Assembly (NCBI RefSeq): GCF_014650915.1 | Contig: NZ_BMVW01000001.1 | Location: forward strand, 372,001-436,000 | Source: Streptomyces poonensis | Lineage (GTDB): Bacteria > Actinomycetota > Actinomycetes > Streptomycetales > Streptomycetaceae | Direction: 5' to 3' | DNA length: 64,000 nt | Shown here: positions 25,683 through 34,418 of the stretch, piece by piece | How positions within the stretch are numbered: position 1 is the stretch's first letter | Layout: every line of letters begins with the position of its first letter | Notes under the pieces: model-generated | Told to the model about the DNA's origin: nothing | What the model saw: the letters and a program-made list of their open reading frames with translations, nothing else | Databases searched by the model: none | Made by a program: the position numbers and the translations under genes

Positions 25683-26585
25683 ATGACGCCGATTACCGTC
25701 GTGGAGGGGCGGAGAGTGGCCCTCACCAATCTGGAGAAGGTCCTGTATCCCGCGGCCGGCTTCACCAAGGGCGAGGTGCTGCACTACTACGCGACGATCG
25801 CCGAGGCCCTGCTGGCCCATCTGCGCGACCGGCCGCTGTCCTTCCTGCGGTATCCGGACGGGCCGGACGGGCAGCTCTTCTTCGCCAAGAACGTGCCCGC
25901 CGGTACGCCCGACTGGGTCACGACCTCCGAGGTGCCGCGCTCCGACGGGCCCTCGCGGATGGTGCTGGTGCAGGATCTGCCCAGCTTGATGTGGGCGGCG
26001 AATCTCGTCACCGAATTCCACACGCCCCAGTGGCGTGTCCAGGAGCCCGAGGAGGCCGACCGGCTCGTCCTCGATCTCGATCCCGGGCCGCCGGCGACGA
26101 TCGTGCAGTGCTGCGAGGTCGGCCTGTGGCTGCGGGAGCGGCTGGCGGCGGACGGGATCGAGTCGTACGCCAAGACCTCCGGGAGCAAGGGGCTGCATCT
26201 GCTGGCGTCGCTCGTTCCGACGCCGTCCGAGCAGGTCAGCGCGTATGCGAAGGAGCTCGCCGTGGAGGCCTCGCGGGCCATGCCCGGGCTCGTGATCCAC
26301 CGGATGACCAGGAGTCTGCGGCCCGGCAAGGTCTTCGTCGACTTCAGTCAGAACGCCGCCCGCAAGACCACCGCCACCCCCTACACCCTGCGCGCCCGGC
26401 CCGAGCCCGCCGTGTCCGCGCCGGTGACGTGGGAGGAGGTGGAGGCGTGCGGCAGTCACGGCAGTCCGGAGCAGCTCGTCTTCCTCGCCGGGGACATCGG
26501 GCCGCGGCTGGAGGCGTACGGCGGTGATCTGCTGGCGCCCCTGTTCGATGCCGGTCGCGCACGGTCGCTGCCCAGCGACAGGTGA
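25683..26585 (+). CDS. ligD: LigD-type NHEJ polymerase domain protein
   Basis: 300 aa. A stand-alone LigD POL (archaeo-eukaryotic primase fold) domain: LTNLEKVLYPAAGFTKGEVL at the start, catalytic acidic motif LVLDLDPG at about 128-135, TSGSKGLHLL (the SGxKGxH motif) and FVDFSQN at about 219 as the third carboxylate. No ligase or phosphoesterase domain is fused, so the ligase must be encoded elsewhere. Fills gaps and adds ribonucleotides at breaks held by Ku, which is divergently encoded next door. Confidence 0.95.
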   Translation: MTPITVVEGRRVALTNLEKVLYPAAGFTKGEVLHYYATIAEALLAHLRDRPLSFLRYPDGPDGQLFFAKNVPAGTPDWVTTSEVPRSDGPSRMVLVQDLPSLMWAANLVTEFHTPQWRVQEPEEADRLVLDLDPGPPATIVQCCEVGLWLRERLAADGIESYAKTSGSKGLHLLASLVPTPSEQVSAYAKELAVEASRAMPGLVIHRMTRSLRPGKVFVDFSQNAARKTTATPYTLRARPEPAVSAPVTWEEVEACGSHGSPEQLVFLAGDIGPRLEAYGGDLLAPLFDAGRARSLPSDR

Positions 26586-26644
26586 GACCTGTGAAATCTG
26601 TGAGATCTGTGAGCTCCGTGAGCTCTGTGAGCTCCGTGAGTTCG
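26582..26644. repeat. Seven tandem 9-bp repeats GTGAGCTCT
   Basis: Units GTGAGACCT, GTGAAATCT, GTGAGATCT, GTGAGCTCC, GTGAGCTCT, GTGAGCTCC and GTGAGTTCG run without gaps from the LigD stop codon toward the convergent NERD gene. A candidate variable-number locus. Confidence 0.8.
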
Positions 26645-26651
26645 GGGATGC

Positions 26652-27455
26652 TCACACCCTCGTCCATGTATGCCGGTCCCGCGCCATCGCGTGCAGCGCG
26701 TCGACATCGGCCGGTTTGAGGAGGCCACCCGAGCGGGCCAGCCCGGACAGGTCCGTGTCCGTCAGGACGCGGACCTCCCGCAGCGGCGCCATGATGTCGA
26801 CGCCCGACGCGCCGACGGGCGCCAGCACCGGGCGGACCTCCGCCGTCAGCGCGTACGCGGCGCGGTCGGCGTCCGCCCGGAGGTGCCGCAGCAGGGGGCG
26901 CGGCTCCCGGCGGCCGACCGTGACCATCGGGTCGGCGATCAGGACGCGCTGTTTGCGGGCGTGGACCGCGTGGACGCAGAAGACGCCGCCGGGGCCGATC
27001 ACCAGGTGGTGGATGCGGTCGCCGCCCGGGAGCGGGACCGAGTGCAGGGTGCGCCAGCCGCCGCCCTCCATGCGGTCCAGCGCCTCCCCCACCGTCTGCT
27101 CCGCCGCCAGGGACCGGTGGCGCGGGTCGGGGCGCAGCCGGAGGGGCGGGGCCGGGTCGCGGTCGAGGGCGATCAGGAGGGCCTCGCCGGGGCGGTTCGG
27201 GGCCAGGTCGTCGTCCGGGGGGAGGGTGAGGCGGGACAGTTCGGCGGGGGTCGGCACCGGGGGCGGGCCGATGGCGACCGGGCCGGAGAGGAACGGGCCG
27301 AGTGCGTCCAGTACGTCGTCGCGGAGGTCGTCGCTGAGCAGGTTCACCCGGGCGGCCTGGCGGTCGTACCAGGCGATGTTCCTGCCGTCGGGGGAGCAGA
27401 CGTAGAGCCGTTCCTGCCCCTGCCTCCAGGTCGGTACGACACGCAGTCCGGTCAT
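26652..27455 (-). CDS. NERD (nuclease-related) domain protein
   Basis: 267 aa. The central part has the NERD pattern: WRTLHSVPLPGGDRIHHLVI followed by GPGGVFCVHAVHARKQRVLI, with the D/H and basic positions of this restriction-enzyme-like fold. N-terminal ~80 residues are a separate region (VVPTWRQGQERLYVCSPDG). NERD proteins are presumed DNA- or RNA-processing but mostly uncharacterised. Convergent with LigD, separated only by the 9-bp repeats. Confidence 0.75.
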   Translation of the reverse strand: MTGLRVVPTWRQGQERLYVCSPDGRNIAWYDRQAARVNLLSDDLRDDVLDALGPFLSGPVAIGPPPVPTPAELSRLTLPPDDDLAPNRPGEALLIALDRDPAPPLRLRPDPRHRSLAAEQTVGEALDRMEGGGWRTLHSVPLPGGDRIHHLVIGPGGVFCVHAVHARKQRVLIADPMVTVGRREPRPLLRHLRADADRAAYALTAEVRPVLAPVGASGVDIMAPLREVRVLTDTDLSGLARSGGLLKPADVDALHAMARDRHTWTRV

Positions 27456-27554
27456 GCACCATCACCCCACGACCATGGGAACAGGCGGGGTGCTCCAGGG
27501 GCAAGAACCCGGTTACCTTTGAGGGCAGTTGGGGGGAGTTGGGGGGAGGCATCG

Positions 27555-28073
27555 TTGCGGACCCGCAGGAAGCAACCCGATGTACCGGCCCCGGACGGTC
27601 CGTGGAACGAGATCGTGCCCGGCCTGTGGATGGGCGGGCACGAGTTCGCCGGGCACGCCGGGGAGCGGGAGTTCGCCGTCGTCCGCGACGAGTTCGACGT
27701 GGTGCTGTCGCTGCTGCGGCTTCCGGGGTACGGCCCGGACGACGGCGTCGAGCACCATGTGTGGCCCATCCCGGACGGGCCCCTCGACGGAACCCAGCTG
27801 GCGGGCGTGATGCGGCTGGCGCAGACCGCGTGCGAGGGGTTGGAGCGGCGGCGGCGCGTGCTGGTGCGCTGCTTCCACGGCTACAACCGGTCCGGGCTCG
27901 TGGTGGCCCAGTCACTGATCCGCCGGGGCCGCTCCCCCGACGAGGCGATCCGGATCGTCCGCTCCCGCCGCTCGCCGTGGGCGCTGCACAACGAGCTGTT
28001 CGTCGAATATCTGCGGACGGGGCTGGCGACGGCGCGGCTGCTGGAGGAGCTGGCGGAGGAAGTCGCGGAGTAG
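27555..28073 (+). CDS. Dual-specificity-type protein phosphatase
   Basis: 172 aa. TTG start at 27555 with GGGGGGAGG upstream. The catalytic P-loop CX5R is CFHGYNR at about 106-112, preceded by the general-acid region DGVEHHVWPIPDGPL and followed by SGLVVAQSLI. N-terminus PWNEIVPGLWMGGHEF is typical of this fold. A cytoplasmic tyrosine/dual-specificity phosphatase; substrate unknown. Confidence 0.85.
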   Translation: MRTRRKQPDVPAPDGPWNEIVPGLWMGGHEFAGHAGEREFAVVRDEFDVVLSLLRLPGYGPDDGVEHHVWPIPDGPLDGTQLAGVMRLAQTACEGLERRRRVLVRCFHGYNRSGLVVAQSLIRRGRSPDEAIRIVRSRRSPWALHNELFVEYLRTGLATARLLEELAEEVAE

Positions 28074-28244
28074 CGGAGCAGTGGAGTAGCGGGGCAGCGG
28101 AGTGGCGGAGCAGCCGCGGGCACGGCGTCGGGGTGCCCCGATGGACCAGCGCGACGGGCGTGCCCGGCATCGCGCTCCTAGTGTGGCGATTGATTCACCT
28201 TCGCCCCTTTCCTCTGCTTTCCGAGGATGCCCTAAGGAGCCCGC

Positions 28245-28811
28245 ATGGGACTGCGACCCACCCTCATCCGTATAGGCGTGATCTCGGCCGGCGGCGCGCT
28301 CGCCGTCCTCGCCGCCTCCGGTGCCGCGCTGGCCGGCGACGACTGGGGAGACCCCCGGCCCGACCACCACGGCCAGGACGGCCGGCACCATGACGACGAT
28401 CACGGCCAGGGCGATGGCCGTGACCAGGACCCCGGTCCCGGCCCCGACGACGGATACGAGCAAGACGGCGGGAACGGACACGACGGCGGACGCGAGCACG
28501 ACAGCGGCAACGGACACGACGGCGGACGCGAGCACGACAGCGGCAACGGACACGACGGCGGACGCGAGCACCACCACACCACCAAGGGCCGGGTCACCGC
28601 CCACGGCGGGCTGCTCCTGCGTACCGCCCCCGACCGCGGCAGCGAGGTCCTCCGGGTCGCCGAGCACGGCGAGATCGTCCACATCTTCTGCAAGGCCAAG
28701 GGCGAACGGGTGCACGGCGACAAGCACTGGTACCTGCTGACCGACGGCACCTGGGCCTGGGGCTCGGCGCGCTACATCGACACGCTCGGCGAGAAGCCCC
28801 GCTGGTGCTGA
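28245..28811 (+). CDS. Secreted SH3-domain protein with Asp/His/Gly repeats
   Basis: 188 aa, ATG 28245 after AAGGAG. Signal peptide (ISAGGALAVLAASGAALA, cleavage near residue 30). Residues 36-111 are rich in D, H and G and include three 12-residue repeats GNGHDGGREHDS. Residues about 115-188 are a bacterial SH3-like domain (GGLLLRTAPDRGSEVLRVAE, YLLTDGTWAWGSARYI). Probably binds the cell wall; the His/Asp-rich part could bind metal (inference). Confidence 0.85.
   Translation: MGLRPTLIRIGVISAGGALAVLAASGAALAGDDWGDPRPDHHGQDGRHHDDDHGQGDGRDQDPGPGPDDGYEQDGGNGHDGGREHDSGNGHDGGREHDSGNGHDGGREHHHTTKGRVTAHGGLLLRTAPDRGSEVLRVAEHGEIVHIFCKAKGERVHGDKHWYLLTDGTWAWGSARYIDTLGEKPRWC
28470..28577 (+). repeat. Three 36-bp in-frame tandem repeats
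   Basis: Encodes GNGHDGGREHDS three times (third ends HHH) within the secreted SH3 protein. Near-perfect at DNA level, so recent expansion or homogenisation is likely. Confidence 0.85.
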
Positions 28812-28926
28812 GCGGCGGTACGCGCATCCCGGGACGACCGCCCCGAGTACGCCGCAAGTACACCGCAACGGATCGATTGTCTCGACATAACAGGACATCG
28901 AGCGGCTCGCTTGCTACGTTCCGGGC

Positions 28927-30552
28927 ATGACCAAGGCCGGAACGTCCGTGGCGGCGGACCCGTCCCCTCCGGCGGTACTCCAGCCGCGGCGCCGCGGCGT
29001 CGAGTTCGCCCTCCTCACGGTCGCCGTCCTGCTCCCGGTGTACGGATACTGCGCGGTCGGCCTCGCGCGCGACGGCACCGTCCCGCCCGGCGCCGCCGGT
29101 TACGGCGCCGGGCTCGGCGTGCTGGCGCTGCTCGCGCATCTCGCGGTGCGGCTGAAGGCGCCGTACGCCGATCCGCTGCTGCTGCCCATCGGCGTCCTGC
29201 TCAACGGGCTGGGCCTGGTGCTGATCTACCGCCTGGACCTGGAGACCCCGCACGACCGGGCGGCCCCGGCCCAGCTGGTGTGGTCCACGCTGGGCGTCGC
29301 CCTGTTCATCGCGGTCGTGCTGCTGCTGCGCGACCACCGGATGCTCCAGCGCTACACGTACGTGTCCATGGTGGCCGCCCTGGTGCTGCTGGCCCTGCCG
29401 ATCCTCTTCCCGGCCGTGAACGGTGCCCGGATCTGGATCCGGATCGCCGGGTTCTCCTTCCAGCCGGGCGAGTTCGCGAAGGTGCTGCTGGCGGTGTTCT
29501 TCGCCGGTTATCTGGCGGGCAACCGGCATGCGCTCACGTACACGGGCCGCCCTCTGTGGGGGTTGAAGCGGTTCCCCCGGTTCCAGTTGCCCACCGGACG
29601 CGTCCTCGGCCCGATCGTCGCCATCTGGCTGCTGAGCGTCGGGGTGCTGGTCCTGGAGCGGGACCTCGGCACCTCGCTGCTGTTCTTCGGGCTGTTCGTG
29701 GTCCTGCTGTACGTCGCGACCGGGCGTACGGGATGGATCGCGGTTGGCCTGCTGCTGGCGGTGGCGGGCGCCGTGGCGGTGGGCCGGCTGGAGCCGCATG
29801 TGCACAGCAGGGTCGAGGACTGGCTGCACCCGTTCGCGTCGATCGAGGCGGGCCGCGGACCCGGGCAGCTCGCCCAGTCCCTGTTCGCGTTCGCCGCGGG
29901 CGGCATGCTCGGCACCGGGCTCGGCCTCGGCCACTCCATCCTCATCGGGTTCGCGGTGAAGTCGGACTTCATCCTGGCGACGGCGGGCGAGGAACTGGGC
30001 CTGGCCGGGCTGGCGGCGCTCTTCCTGCTGTACGGGCTGCTGGTGGAGCGCGGCTACCGGACCGGCCTCGCCCTGCGGGACCCCTTCGGGCGGCTCCTCG
30101 CCACCGGTCTGGCGTCGATCATCGCCCTCCAGGTCTTCGTGATCGCGGGCGGGGTGACCGGGCTGATCCCGCTCACCGGGATGGCGATGCCGTTCCTCGC
30201 CCAGGGCGGCTCCTCGGTCGTCACCAACTGGATCATCGTGGCCCTGCTGATCCGGATGAGCGACTCGGCCCGCGGACAGGACATCAGGGGCCGGGCCGCC
30301 GTGCGGCGGGCACGGGCCGGCGCGGCGGCCCGCGTTCCGGAGAAGGGCGCGGTCCGGCAGACGGGCGCGGTCCGGGAGGTGGGCGCGGCTCCGGACACGG
30401 GGGCGGTTCAAGGCAGGGGGAGCGGGAGAGGGCCGGTGCGGGAGAGGGGAAGAGAGCCAGTGCCGGAGACGGGAGGAGGACCGGCCCCGGAGAGGGGAAG
30501 AGGCCCCGTCCCGGGGAGAAGGCCGCTCCCGGGCCCGGGCGGAGGGTCCTAG
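28927..30552 (+). CDS. FtsW/RodA/SpoVE-family glycan polymerase
   Basis: 541 aa, ATG 28927. About ten membrane helices over residues 30-450 with SEDS hallmarks: NGARIWIRIAGFSFQPGEFA, LERDLGTSLLFFGLF and LIPLTGMAMPFLAQGGSSVV. The family polymerises lipid II together with a class B PBP; the PBP gene follows 4 bp later. The C-terminal 85 residues are a charged, repetitive tail (ERGREPVPETGGGPAPERG). Corresponds, from memory, to the SCO5302 type, distinct from the division FtsW in the dcw cluster. Confidence 0.93.
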   Translation: MTKAGTSVAADPSPPAVLQPRRRGVEFALLTVAVLLPVYGYCAVGLARDGTVPPGAAGYGAGLGVLALLAHLAVRLKAPYADPLLLPIGVLLNGLGLVLIYRLDLETPHDRAAPAQLVWSTLGVALFIAVVLLLRDHRMLQRYTYVSMVAALVLLALPILFPAVNGARIWIRIAGFSFQPGEFAKVLLAVFFAGYLAGNRHALTYTGRPLWGLKRFPRFQLPTGRVLGPIVAIWLLSVGVLVLERDLGTSLLFFGLFVVLLYVATGRTGWIAVGLLLAVAGAVAVGRLEPHVHSRVEDWLHPFASIEAGRGPGQLAQSLFAFAAGGMLGTGLGLGHSILIGFAVKSDFILATAGEELGLAGLAALFLLYGLLVERGYRTGLALRDPFGRLLATGLASIIALQVFVIAGGVTGLIPLTGMAMPFLAQGGSSVVTNWIIVALLIRMSDSARGQDIRGRAAVRRARAGAAARVPEKGAVRQTGAVREVGAAPDTGAVQGRGSGRGPVRERGREPVPETGGGPAPERGRGPVPGRRPLPGPGGGS

Positions 30553-30555
30553 GCC

Positions 30556-32013
30556 ATGACGACGTACATCCGCAGGGCCGCCGCCCTGTGTGCCCTGCTG
30601 TTCGTCGCGCTGCTGCTGAACGCCACCCGCCTCCAGGTGTACAAGGCCCCCGCGTACGACGGGAACCCGGCGAACCGGCGTCCGTCGATCGCCCGTTGGG
30701 CCCAGCCGCGCGGGGACATCCTCGTCGGCGGCCGGCCGGTCACCGGCTCCCGGGACACCGGTGAGCAGCTCCGCTACGAGCGGACGTACCGCAACGGCCC
30801 GCTGTACGCGCCCGTCACCGGTTTCGCCTCGCAGATGTACGGGTCGACACTGCTGGAGGACCTGGAGGACCGGGTGCTCGCGGGCACCGAGCCGACGCTG
30901 TCGCTGCTCCCCGTCTGGAACGACATGGCGCGGTCCCGCACCCCGGGCGGCCGGGTCGTCACCACCATCGATCCCGCCGCACAGCTCGCGGCCTACACCG
31001 GGCTGGGCTCCCGGCGGGGCGCGGTCGCGGCCGTGGAACCGGACACCGGGCGCGTCCTCGCGCTGGTCTCCACCCCGTCGTACGACCCCGGCCGGCTGTC
31101 CGGGAACGACCGCTCGGCGACGGCGGCGTGGAGGCGGCTGAGCCGGGACGCGAGCAAGCCGATGCTCAACCGGGCGATCCGGCAGACGTACCCGCCGGGG
31201 TCGACGTTCAAGGTGGTGACGGCCGCGGCGGCGCTGGACGCGGGGGTGGTCCGGGACGTCGACGCGCCGACCCGGTCCCCCGACCCGTACACGCTGCCCG
31301 GCACCTCGACGGCGCTGTCGAACGAGGTGGACGGGTGCGAGCACGCCTCGCTGCGCTATGCCTTCGAGTGGTCGTGCAACACGGTCTTCGCGAAGCTGGG
31401 CGTGGACGTGGGCCTCGGCCGGATGACGGGCACGGCGCACGATCTGGGCTTCAACGACCCGGATCTGCGCATCCCCTTCTCCGTCGCGCCGAGCAGCTTC
31501 GACACCACGATGGACCGGGCGCAGCTCGCGCTCTCCTCGATCGGCCAGTTCGACACCCGGGCCACCCCGCTCCAGATGGCGATGGTCACGGCCGCCGTGG
31601 CGAACGGCGGCTCGGTCAGGACGCCGTACCTGGTGGAGCGGACGACGAACGCCTCCGGCGCCACCGTGTCGGTCACGCTCCCGCGCGCGCCGCGCCCGGC
31701 GATGGAGCCGGCCACGGCGGCAAGGCTGCGCGAGCTGATGACGGGCGTGGTGGCGGACGGCACCGGCGCGAAGGCGGCCGTCCCCGGTGCCACGGTCGGC
31801 GGCAAGACCGGTACCGCCCAGCACGGCATCGGCAACTCCGGCACGCCGTACGCCTGGTTCATCTCCTGGGCCCGCGCGGACGGGGCGCCGGTGCCCGCGG
31901 TGGCGGTCGCGGTGGTCGTGGAGGACGCGGACGCCGACCGCGGGGACATCAGCGGGGGCGGCGACGCGGCGCCGATCGCGCGGGCGGTGATGGAGGCGGT
32001 GCTCGGGCGGTGA
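30556..32013 (+). CDS. Class B penicillin-binding protein (transpeptidase)
   Basis: 485 aa. N-terminal membrane anchor (AALCALLFVALLLNATRLQV), a short non-catalytic region and a transpeptidase domain with SxxK (STFK, about 216), SxN (SCN, about 273) and KTG (about 417). Cross-links peptidoglycan outside the membrane. Starts 4 bp after the FtsW/RodA partner, a typical SEDS/PBP pair. Shorter than FtsI, as for PbpA-type proteins. From memory equivalent to SCO5301. Confidence 0.93.
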   Translation: MTTYIRRAAALCALLFVALLLNATRLQVYKAPAYDGNPANRRPSIARWAQPRGDILVGGRPVTGSRDTGEQLRYERTYRNGPLYAPVTGFASQMYGSTLLEDLEDRVLAGTEPTLSLLPVWNDMARSRTPGGRVVTTIDPAAQLAAYTGLGSRRGAVAAVEPDTGRVLALVSTPSYDPGRLSGNDRSATAAWRRLSRDASKPMLNRAIRQTYPPGSTFKVVTAAAALDAGVVRDVDAPTRSPDPYTLPGTSTALSNEVDGCEHASLRYAFEWSCNTVFAKLGVDVGLGRMTGTAHDLGFNDPDLRIPFSVAPSSFDTTMDRAQLALSSIGQFDTRATPLQMAMVTAAVANGGSVRTPYLVERTTNASGATVSVTLPRAPRPAMEPATAARLRELMTGVVADGTGAKAAVPGATVGGKTGTAQHGIGNSGTPYAWFISWARADGAPVPAVAVAVVVEDADADRGDISGGGDAAPIARAVMEAVLGR

Positions 32014-32192
32014 TGGACGGTGCTCGGGCGGTGGGAGCCGGGCTCCTGCCAGCGCGTGGCGTCCGAGGGATTGACGGGCTTGCTGACGGGCAGTCTCATA
32101 AGATGTGACCGGCGGTAACCCATCAATGGCGCCCCCGGTGTCATCCCGTGCCCGATGCCATACCCGATGCCGTACCCCGAGGTGGGACAGCC

Positions 32193-33131
32193 ATGACGAC
32201 CCTCACGGAAGCCGACGCGCTGGACGGACTGCGGGACGCGCTCGGCCTGCTCAAGGACCGCGAGCAGGTGGCCGAGCGGCTGCTCGCCTCGTCCGCGAAG
32301 CACTCGTTCGACCCCGACAAGGAGCTGGACTGGGACGCGCCCTTCGAGGAGGGCAAGTGGTTCTGGCCGCCGGAGCTGGTGTCGCTGTACGACACGCCGA
32401 TGTGGCGGCGGATGGGCGAGGAGCAGCGGCTTCTGCTGTCGCGGCACGAGGCGGCGGCGCTGGCCTCGCTCGGGATCTGGTTCGAGATCATCCTGATGCA
32501 GCTGCTGGTGCGGCACATCTACGACAAGTCCGCGACGAGCGCGCATGTGCGCTACGCGCTCACCGAGATCGAGGACGAGTGCCGGCACTCGAAGATGTTC
32601 GCGCGGCTGATACAGCGCGGCGACACCCCCTGGTACCCGGTCAGCCGCGTGCACCAGCACCTGGGACGGCTGTTCAAGACGGTCTCCACGACGCCCGGGT
32701 CGTTCACGGCGACGCTCCTCGGCGAGGAGGTGCTCGACTGGATGCAGCGGCTGACGTTCCCGGACGAGCGCGTGCAGCCGCTGATACGGGGCGTCACCCG
32801 CATCCACGTCGTGGAGGAGGCCCGGCATGTGCGGTACGCGCGCGAGGAGCTGCGCCGACAGATGGTGACGGCGCCGAGGTGGTCGCGGGAGTTCACGCGG
32901 GTCACCTCGGGCGAGTTCGCGCGGGTGTTCTCGGTCGCGTTCGTCAATCCCGAGGTCTACTCGAACGTGGGACTGGACAAGCGCGAGGCCATGGCCCAGG
33001 TGCAGGCCAGCGGCCATCGGCGGGAGATCATGCAGACCGGGGCGAAGCGGCTGACGGACTTCCTGGACGACATCGGGGTGCTGCGGGGTCCCGGACGGCG
33101 CCTGTGGAGGTCCTCGGGACTGCTGGCGTGA
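32193..33131 (+). CDS. AurF-type diiron oxygenase-like protein
   Basis: 312 aa, ATG 32193 after GAGGTGGGA. All-helical, with two carboxylate/histidine motifs expected of a ferritin-like diiron site: ALTEIEDECRH (about 124-131) and HVVEEARHVRY (about 206-214). AurF-family members oxidise aryl amines or other substrates with O2; here the substrate is unknown and no biosynthetic cluster surrounds it. The TetR gene downstream on the same strand may regulate it. Confidence 0.8.
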   Translation: MTTLTEADALDGLRDALGLLKDREQVAERLLASSAKHSFDPDKELDWDAPFEEGKWFWPPELVSLYDTPMWRRMGEEQRLLLSRHEAAALASLGIWFEIILMQLLVRHIYDKSATSAHVRYALTEIEDECRHSKMFARLIQRGDTPWYPVSRVHQHLGRLFKTVSTTPGSFTATLLGEEVLDWMQRLTFPDERVQPLIRGVTRIHVVEEARHVRYAREELRRQMVTAPRWSREFTRVTSGEFARVFSVAFVNPEVYSNVGLDKREAMAQVQASGHRREIMQTGAKRLTDFLDDIGVLRGPGRRLWRSSGLLA

Positions 33132-33274
33132 CAGCCGGACAGCCGGACAGCCGGAGGCCGCCGGAGTCCTGACGACCTGCCGGAGGACACCGGCACCCCG
33201 ACGACCCGCCGGGTGCCGGGGCCCGTGGCGAGGACGGGTGCCCGTCCGCGCCGGGCCCGGTTACGCTGCCGGGC

Positions 33275-34000
33275 ATGGCCTCGCAGGTTCCCACACGCGC
33301 GTACCGGCGGCTGAGCGTCGAGGAACGGCGCCGCCAACTGCTCACCGCGGCACTGGAGCTCTTCGCCCGCCGGGCACCCGAGGAGGTCTCGCTCGACGAC
33401 GTGGCGGAGACGGCCGGGGTGTCCCGGCCGCTCGTGTACCGGTACTTCCCCGGCGGCAAGCAGCAGCTGTACGAGGCCGCCCTGCGGTCCGCCGCCGACG
33501 AGCTGGAGCAGTGCTTCGCGGAGCCGCCGGAGGGGCCCCTCACCGAGCGGCTCACCCGGGCGCTGAACCGCTATCTGACGTTCGTCGACGAGCACGACAC
33601 CGGGTTCAGCGCGCTGCTCCAGGGCGGCAGCGTGGTGGAGACGTCCCGGACGGGCGCCATCGTGGACGGGGTGCGGCGGGCCGCCGCCGAGCACATCCTG
33701 CGCCATCTCGGCGTGGCGGAGCCCACGGCGCGGCTGCGGATGACCGTGCGGATGTGGATAAGTTCCGTCGAGGCCGCCTCCCTGATCTGGCTGGACGAGG
33801 ACAAGGAACCGGCGCGGGAGGAGCTGCGGGACTGGCTGGTCGAGCAGTTCGTCGTCTGTCTCACGGCCACCGCGGGGCGGGACGCGCAGACCGCCGGCGT
33901 GGTGCGGGGGGCGCTGGCGCTGGAGGACGCCGAGGGGGCCGTCGGCGGACTTCTGCGGCGCGTGCTGCCCGTCGTCGAGGACGCGGGGCATCTGTTGTGA
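33275..34000 (+). CDS. TetR-family regulator
   Basis: 241 aa. N-terminal TetR helix-turn-helix (RRRQLLTAALELFARR, VSLDDVAETAGVSRPLVYRY). The C-terminal domain for ligand binding is helical and not specific. It lies between the AurF-like gene and a small hypothetical gene on the same strand. Confidence 0.93.
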   Translation: MASQVPTRAYRRLSVEERRRQLLTAALELFARRAPEEVSLDDVAETAGVSRPLVYRYFPGGKQQLYEAALRSAADELEQCFAEPPEGPLTERLTRALNRYLTFVDEHDTGFSALLQGGSVVETSRTGAIVDGVRRAAAEHILRHLGVAEPTARLRMTVRMWISSVEAASLIWLDEDKEPAREELRDWLVEQFVVCLTATAGRDAQTAGVVRGALALEDAEGAVGGLLRRVLPVVEDAGHLL

Positions 34001-34010
34001 CACTGGTGGC

Positions 34011-34316
34011 GTGAAGAGCGAAGACACTCCCTTCGTCGGCGGGCCCCTGGACGGGCGCGTGCTGCCCGTGCTCCTCGGCATCACCGGGCACCCGCCGAAG
34101 ACGTACCGGGTCCCGGTACCGGCCGCCGCGGGCGGGCCGCCGACCGTGCTCGTCTACCGCCGGGTGCCGCGCCCGCAGGCCGGGCGCTTCGCCCTCGGCC
34201 AGAAGTGGCAGTACGAGTACGCCCCCGAGGGGCACGCGGGCGGACCGCGGTGGCCTTGGTCCAGGCGGAAGCCAGCAGCCACGCCGGACACGAAGGACGG
34301 CACCGCCGACGAGTGA
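34011..34316 (+). CDS. Conserved hypothetical protein, 101 aa
   Basis: GTG start 10 bp after the TetR stop, so probably co-transcribed. VGGPLDGRVLPVLLG, then TYRVPVPAAAGGPPTVLVYR and QKWQYEYAPEG give a small beta-rich fold. Conserved among Streptomyces in this neighbourhood, from memory; function unknown. Confidence 0.7.
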   Translation: MKSEDTPFVGGPLDGRVLPVLLGITGHPPKTYRVPVPAAAGGPPTVLVYRRVPRPQAGRFALGQKWQYEYAPEGHAGGPRWPWSRRKPAATPDTKDGTADE

Positions 34317-34418
34317 CCCCCTTGGTCCGGAACGACCACCCGGAGCGCGCCGCGGAGGCGCGCACCCCATCCTGCCGGTGCGAGGTGGAACCGCCACCGT
34401 GGCACCGGAGGTGATGCT

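Noticed and set aside
28594..31824. 1,076-codon open frame on the minus strand
   Set aside because: Antisense of the FtsW/PBP pair, whose motifs are unambiguous on the other strand.
32040..32110. Promoter TTGACG / TAAGAT upstream of the AurF-like gene
   Set aside because: Spacing between the boxes is about 22 bases, too long for a standard promoter; not listed as a feature.
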